64,000 nt of DNA from Pseudomonas putida (GTDB taxonomy: Bacteria > Pseudomonadota > Gammaproteobacteria > Pseudomonadales > Pseudomonadaceae): the NCBI RefSeq assembly GCF_002906855.1, contig NZ_MINI01000048.1:558001-622000 (forward strand), read 5' to 3'. Made by a program: the position numbers and the translations under genes. Numbering within the stretch: the first letter of the stretch is position 1; the number at the start of each line of letters is the position of its first letter. The notes under the pieces were generated by a model. That model ran no database searches. It was not told the origin of the DNA and saw only the letters and a list, made by a program, of their open reading frames with translations. Shown one piece after another: positions 60,505-64,000 of this stretch.

Positions 60505-61199
60505 ATCACTCGCGTAGTTTCTGGGTTACGGGGGCCAGCAATGGACTGGGTCTGGCCCTGGTGGAGCGATTGCTCGAGCAAGGGCACCGGGTTGCCGCAA
60601 GTAGCAAGGAAGGCGAGGAGCTGAAGGCACTGGCCGTGCGCCATGGCAGCCGGCTGTTGATCTTGCCTTGGCAATTGCATGAGGAAGGCGAGGCTACCAG
60701 CGCGGCAGAGCAGATATGCCATGCCTGGTGCTCGCTGGATGTATTGATCATCAACGCCGGGACCAGTGACTACCTGGCCGATGACGTGGCGGACAGCGAT
60801 GTGTTCGAGGCCATCGTCAATGACAACCAACTGGCTGGCGAGCATTGCCTGGCCAGCGCGCAACCGTTGTTGGCACAGGGGCATAGGCCGCAGGCCATGG
60901 CGATTTTCAACCGTTATTCAGCCTTGCAGCTCTACTCACCGACGCAAGTGTCGGCGGGCTGGAACAATGTGCCGCAGTGGGCGCGTGAACAGCGCCAGGC
61001 GTTGAAGGACCAGGGGATCGACCTCACCGTGGTGGCACCGCAGTCGCTGAAGACTCCAGTGACTTCCGCGCAGGCTGTACCAGATGCCTGGACGCCGCAG
61101 AGTGCGGCGCAGGAGCTGATCTCTCGCTTGGCGTTGCGCGAGCCCGAGTTGGTATTGGAGGTGCTGGATATCAGCACTCTGTGGCCGCTGCCTCGCTGA
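60501..61199 (+). CDS. SDR family oxidoreductase
   Basis: A 232-residue short-chain dehydrogenase-like protein. The nucleotide motif is SFWVTGASNGLGLAL and the acidic/neutral NAG is NAGTSDY. The usual YxxxK catalytic pair is not clear: a YSALQLY segment is seen where it is expected. So it may be inactive or atypical. The start is TTG at 60501, overlapping the phrB stop (TTGA) with GAGGG upstream. Last gene of the unit. Its role in the light response is unknown. Confidence 0.8.
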   Translation: MNHSRSFWVTGASNGLGLALVERLLEQGHRVAASSKEGEELKALAVRHGSRLLILPWQLHEEGEATSAAEQICHAWCSLDVLIINAGTSDYLADDVADSDVFEAIVNDNQLAGEHCLASAQPLLAQGHRPQAMAIFNRYSALQLYSPTQVSAGWNNVPQWAREQRQALKDQGIDLTVVAPQSLKTPVTSAQAVPDAWTPQSAAQELISRLALREPELVLEVLDISTLWPLPR

Positions 61200-61216
61200 G
61201 CTCTGTATCTCCTGGC

Positions 61217-61298
61217 CTGGCCTCTTCGCGGGACAAGCCCGCTCCTGCAAGCCCAGCGCTGTACCTGCAGGAGCGGGCTCGTCCCGCGAAGAGGCCGG
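61217..61298. repeat. REP pair (BIME-like inverted repeat)
   Basis: Two inverted 33-bp arms, 61217-61249 and 61266-61298, carry the P. putida REP core (CGCGGGACAAGCCCGCTCCTGCA). A 16-bp loop separates them. They lie between the convergent SDR and PagL-like genes, the typical location. Confidence 0.9.
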
Positions 61299-61309
61299 CA
61301 CAGGAGAAG

Positions 61310-61828
61310 TCACAGCGCCATGCGGTAATGCAGGCTGTAGCTCTCGACACCGTCGTTAGGGTTCTTGAGCCCGGCATTGGAATAGTGAATCGCCCTTACC
61401 CCGATCTCATGCCCACCAGCAAAACGCAGGCCGAAACCAATCCTGTCTTCGAACTGGAAAGCCGAGCCAAGCTCGTTGCTCTCGACCTCGGTATTGGCAA
61501 ACGCCGCCACACCAATCCCCGCTTCGATATAGGGCTTCACCGAATTCCCGGCGAACTCATAGACGAACACTGGCGCAAAGGACAGGCTGTGGTTGCTCGA
61601 CGTCTCATCACCCTCCCAGTAGGTATAGGCGCCGTCCCAATAGCCCGTCAGCCGGCCAACGCTGGTCTGCCACCAGCTTGCATCCCAGTTGGACTGCAGG
61701 CCCAGCCGGTAGACCATGGTGGAATCACCGGTCTGCCCCACCGAAAACGATACATCGGCCGCTTGCGCTGCCATCACGTGCCCCAGGGTAAAGGCGGCAA
61801 CTGCCGCCAAACCGAGCCGTTTCTTCAT
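61310..61828 (-). CDS. Lipid A 3-O-deacylase (PagL)-like outer-membrane protein
   Basis: A 172-residue protein with a signal peptide (1-23, cleaved after AQA) and an eight-strand barrel. The C-terminal catalytic segment is present: HYSNAGLKNPNDGVESYSL, with the PagL His, Ser and Glu positions. It should remove the 3-position acyl chain from lipid A. The ATG at 61828 is the family start. The REP pair follows it. Confidence 0.9.
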   Translation of the reverse strand: MKKRLGLAAVAAFTLGHVMAAQAADVSFSVGQTGDSTMVYRLGLQSNWDASWWQTSVGRLTGYWDGAYTYWEGDETSSNHSLSFAPVFVYEFAGNSVKPYIEAGIGVAAFANTEVESNELGSAFQFEDRIGFGLRFAGGHEIGVRAIHYSNAGLKNPNDGVESYSLHYRMAL

Positions 61829-61934
61829 GGGAAACTTCCTTATTCCTGATGCTGTTATTAGTGTTCACCTTGTAGCAGGCAAATCGGTAGAAATCGGTAA
61901 TGCAAAGATAGTTCAGCTGTATTTCACGTTTTTT

Positions 61935-62732
61935 TTACAACTGAAAGCTTTGCACACTGTCCGACTTATGCCACAGCACTGGCAGGATTTTTCTCAGGGA
62001 CTGCGGTTCGGCGCTGCTCCAGAACGCCGCGTCGCGGGCAGGCCCGTCGGCCAGCAGGTCCCGCGCGGCCAGCAGGCGTTGCAGCTGGCGCGCCACGGCG
62101 GCACCGGTATCGATGATGGCCACATCGGCAGGCACCATCTGCGCCAGCAGCGGGCGCAGAAACGGGTAATGGGTGCAGCCGAGGATCAACGTATCGCAGC
62201 CAGCGGCCAACAGCGGCTGCACATACCCCTGCAGCAACTGGCGCAACTGCGGGCTGCCGAGGTCACCGGTTTCGATCAGCTCGACCAGCCCCGGGCAGGG
62301 CTGGGTGACCACTTGCACGTCGTTAGCGAAGCGGTCAAGCAAGGCAGCAAACTTGGCACTTTGCAAGGTACCGGTGGTAGCCAGCACGCCGACCACGCCC
62401 GAGCGGGTGGCGGCAGCGGCAGGCTTGACCGCCGGCTCCATACCGACCAAGGGCCAGTCGGGGTACAACTCGCGCAGGTCGGCAACCGCAGCCACAGTCG
62501 CGGTATTGCAGGCCAGGACCATTGCCTTGGCACCTTGTGCCTGGAAGAACTCGGCGATGCGCCGGCAGCGCTGGCGGATGTAGTCCGGGGACTTCTCGCC
62601 ATAGGGCACATGACCACAATCAGCCACGTACAGGAGTGACTCGTCTGGCAGCAGGCGCTGGATCTCGGCGAGTACCGACAAGCCGCCCACCCCCGAGTCC
62701 ATCACGCCGACCGGCGCCGAGCGCTCAGCCAT
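61935..62732 (-). CDS. murI: Glutamate racemase
   Basis: A 265-residue enzyme that makes D-glutamate for peptidoglycan. It has VMDSGVGGLSVL, YVADCGHVPYG, the first catalytic Cys in VLACNTATVAAV and the second in LILGCTHYPFL. The ATG at 62732 overlaps the stop of moeB by 8 bp. It is the last gene of a prmC-moeB-murI run. Confidence 0.96.
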   Translation of the reverse strand: MAERSAPVGVMDSGVGGLSVLAEIQRLLPDESLLYVADCGHVPYGEKSPDYIRQRCRRIAEFFQAQGAKAMVLACNTATVAAVADLRELYPDWPLVGMEPAVKPAAAATRSGVVGVLATTGTLQSAKFAALLDRFANDVQVVTQPCPGLVELIETGDLGSPQLRQLLQGYVQPLLAAGCDTLILGCTHYPFLRPLLAQMVPADVAIIDTGAAVARQLQRLLAARDLLADGPARDAAFWSSAEPQSLRKILPVLWHKSDSVQSFQL

Positions 62733-63480
62733 CGCGCTTGCCACACACGGCACAAGCCGGGTCACGCTTGACCCGCAGCTCACGCAGCCGCGTGCCTAGG
62801 GCATCGATCAACAGCAAACGGCCAATCAGCGGTTCGCCAAAGCCGGCCAGCAGCTTCATCGCCTCCAGTGCCTGCAGGCTACCGACCAGCCCCACCAGCG
62901 GGCCGATCACGCCGGCTTCGCTGCAGGTCAGCTCGTCTTCGCTGCCGTGGCCGTACAGGCAGTGGTAGCAAGGGCTGTAGTCACGGCGCGGGTCGAACAC
63001 CGACAACTGGCCTTCCAGGCGGATCGCCGCGCCGCTCACCAGCGGTTTACCCGCCGCGAAGCAGGCCGCATTGACCGCCTCCCGCGTACCGAAGTTGTCG
63101 GAGCAGTCCAGCACCAGGTCGACTGCAGCCACTGCGGCGGCCAGGCAGTCTTCGTCCAGTGCCTGGCGGTGGGCGACCAGCGCGATCTCGGGGTTGATCG
63201 CCTGCAGCCGCTGCAACGCCGAATCCACCTTGCTCATGCCGACGCTGTCGCTGTCATGGATGACCTGCCGTTGCAGGTTGGTCAGGTCGACGGTGTCGAA
63301 GTCGGCCAGGTGCAGCTCCCCCACGCCCGCAGCCGCCAGGTACAGCGCCACCGGCGAGCCGAGGCCGCCGAGGCCGACGATCAATGCCTTGCTGTGCTTG
63401 AGCCGCAGCTGGCCGTCGATGTCCACCTGGGCCAGCAGAATCTGCCGGCTGTAACGCAACAGTTCCTGATCGCTCAGCAT
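62725..63480 (-). CDS. moeB: HesA/MoeB/ThiF family adenylyltransferase
   Basis: A 251-residue E1-like enzyme that adenylates the C-terminus of a ubiquitin-like sulfur carrier (MoaD, for molybdopterin synthesis). The nucleotide motif is ALIVGLGGLGSPVALYLA, and RYSRQILLAQVDIDGQ opens the protein. CysxxCys-type zinc ligands are at YSPCYHCLYG and ACAVCGKRDG. It overlaps prmC by 7 bp upstream and murI by 8 bp downstream, so the three are co-transcribed. Confidence 0.93.
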   Translation of the reverse strand: MLSDQELLRYSRQILLAQVDIDGQLRLKHSKALIVGLGGLGSPVALYLAAAGVGELHLADFDTVDLTNLQRQVIHDSDSVGMSKVDSALQRLQAINPEIALVAHRQALDEDCLAAAVAAVDLVLDCSDNFGTREAVNAACFAAGKPLVSGAAIRLEGQLSVFDPRRDYSPCYHCLYGHGSEDELTCSEAGVIGPLVGLVGSLQALEAMKLLAGFGEPLIGRLLLIDALGTRLRELRVKRDPACAVCGKRDG

Positions 63481-64000
63481 GGCAGGCGCCCCAGTGAAAT
63501 ACGCTCGTGGCCGCCTAGGTCCTTGCGGCTGGCCACTTCGGTGAAGCCTTGCGCGCTCAGCAGAGCACGCACGTCCGTAGCCTGGTCGTAACCATGCTCG
63601 AGCAGCAGCCAGCCACCTGGCAACAGATGTTCTGGCGCATGGGCGACGATCACCCGCAGGTCATCGAGTCCATCGGTACCCGCCACCAGGGCACTGCTGG
63701 GCTCAAAACGCACGTCGCCTTCGACCAGGTGTGGGTCTTCGGCGCGGATGTATGGCGGGTTGCTGAGAATCAGGTCGAAACGCTGCCCGGCCAGGCTGCC
63801 AAACCAATGGCTGGCAAGCACCTGGACGTTGCCCAGGCCCAGACGCTGGCGATTGCGCTCGGCCAGCGCCACGGCTTCCTCGACGCGGTCCACGGCCGTC
63901 ACCTGCCAGGCCGGGCAATCGCTGGCCAAGGCCAGGGCAATGGCGCCGGTGCCGGTACCCAGGTCGAGGACCTTGGCTGACGATGCAGGCTGCAGCTCCA
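63474..64000 (-). CDS. prmC: Peptide chain release factor N5-glutamine methyltransferase (3' part)
   Basis: The gene runs off the right edge; about 175 C-terminal residues are visible. It methylates the Gln of the GGQ motif in release factors. The SAM motif LDLGTGTGAIALALAS and the catalytic LILSNPPYIRAEDPHL are present. It overlaps moeB by 7 bp. In Pseudomonas, prfA and hemA usually lie further upstream, beyond this window. Confidence 0.95.
   Translation of the reverse strand, partial: ELQPASSAKVLDLGTGTGAIALALASDCPAWQVTAVDRVEEAVALAERNRQRLGLGNVQVLASHWFGSLAGQRFDLILSNPPYIRAEDPHLVEGDVRFEPSSALVAGTDGLDDLRVIVAHAPEHLLPGGWLLLEHGYDQATDVRALLSAQGFTEVASRKDLGGHERISLGRLPC

Overview
The window is a stretch of chromosome from a Pseudomonas of the P. 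putida group. The evidence is its high-GC coding style, the fruBKA/cra locus with a P. putida-type Cra box, ampDE-nadC-trxB synteny, a class II LitR (PplR1-like) gene beside phrB, and the typical P. putida REP palindromes. Nothing in it looks like a prophage, plasmid, insertion sequence, CRISPR array, rRNA or tRNA. Nearly all of it is core genome.

Layout. 1-2.8 kb: the end of an OprD-type porin gene, a membrane diguanylate cyclase, a four-helix-bundle protein and a small DUF3820 protein. 2.9-10.5 kb: the fructose PTS operon (fruB-fruK-fruA, leftward) diverging from cra and tatD, with a perfect Cra operator in the fruB promoter spacer. 10.5-19.9 kb: a chemoreceptor, ampE/ampD, a large DUF1631 protein, nadC, trxB, cysZ and an orphan 128-residue protein. 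20-31.4 kb: a soluble PAS-PAS chemoreceptor, a glycosyltransferase, an Old Yellow Enzyme, glutathione peroxidase, slyD, a DUF3565 protein, pta without ackA, an OmpA lipoprotein, an MBL hydrolase and a small histidine kinase/response-regulator pair. 31.5-39.8 kb: a MalT-type LuxR regulator, the DUF1329/DUF1302 envelope pair and an acyl-CoA synthetase, probably one fatty-acid or hydrophobic-substrate module. 39.9-47.8 kb: a 2-hydroxyacid dehydrogenase, rsmC, a Mn2+ riboswitch with its UPF0016/GDT1 exporter, an M48 peptidase, an SRAP protein, small zinc and DUF2007 proteins, an acyltransferase and yajG. 47.8-54 kb: a 604-bp non-coding region, mqo, hpt, upp and uraA (malate oxidation and purine/pyrimidine salvage). 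54-61.2 kb: hemH and a TIGR01777 epimerase diverge from a five-gene unit (renalase-like oxidoreductase, DUF523-DUF1722 protein, LitR/PplR1-like regulator, photolyase, SDR). 61.3-64 kb: pagL-like, murI, moeB and the 3' part of prmC.

The most interesting region is 54-61.2 kb. A perfect match to the PplR1 direct repeat reported for P. putida KT2440, T(G/A)TACA-N12-TGTA(C/T)A, lies at 56045-56068 in the hemH-side/photolyase-side divergent gap. Further half-sites occur at 57122-57195. The core light response (PplR1, phrB) is known. The functions of the three uncharacterised partners, and possible light control of the ferrochelatase operon, are not. The second notable element is the yybP-ykoY riboswitch at 42008-42206, whose expression platform can be read directly as mutually exclusive helices.

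Gene starts were chosen from ribosome-binding sites and family lengths and are stated in each entry. No searches were run; family assignments are from recognition of motifs.
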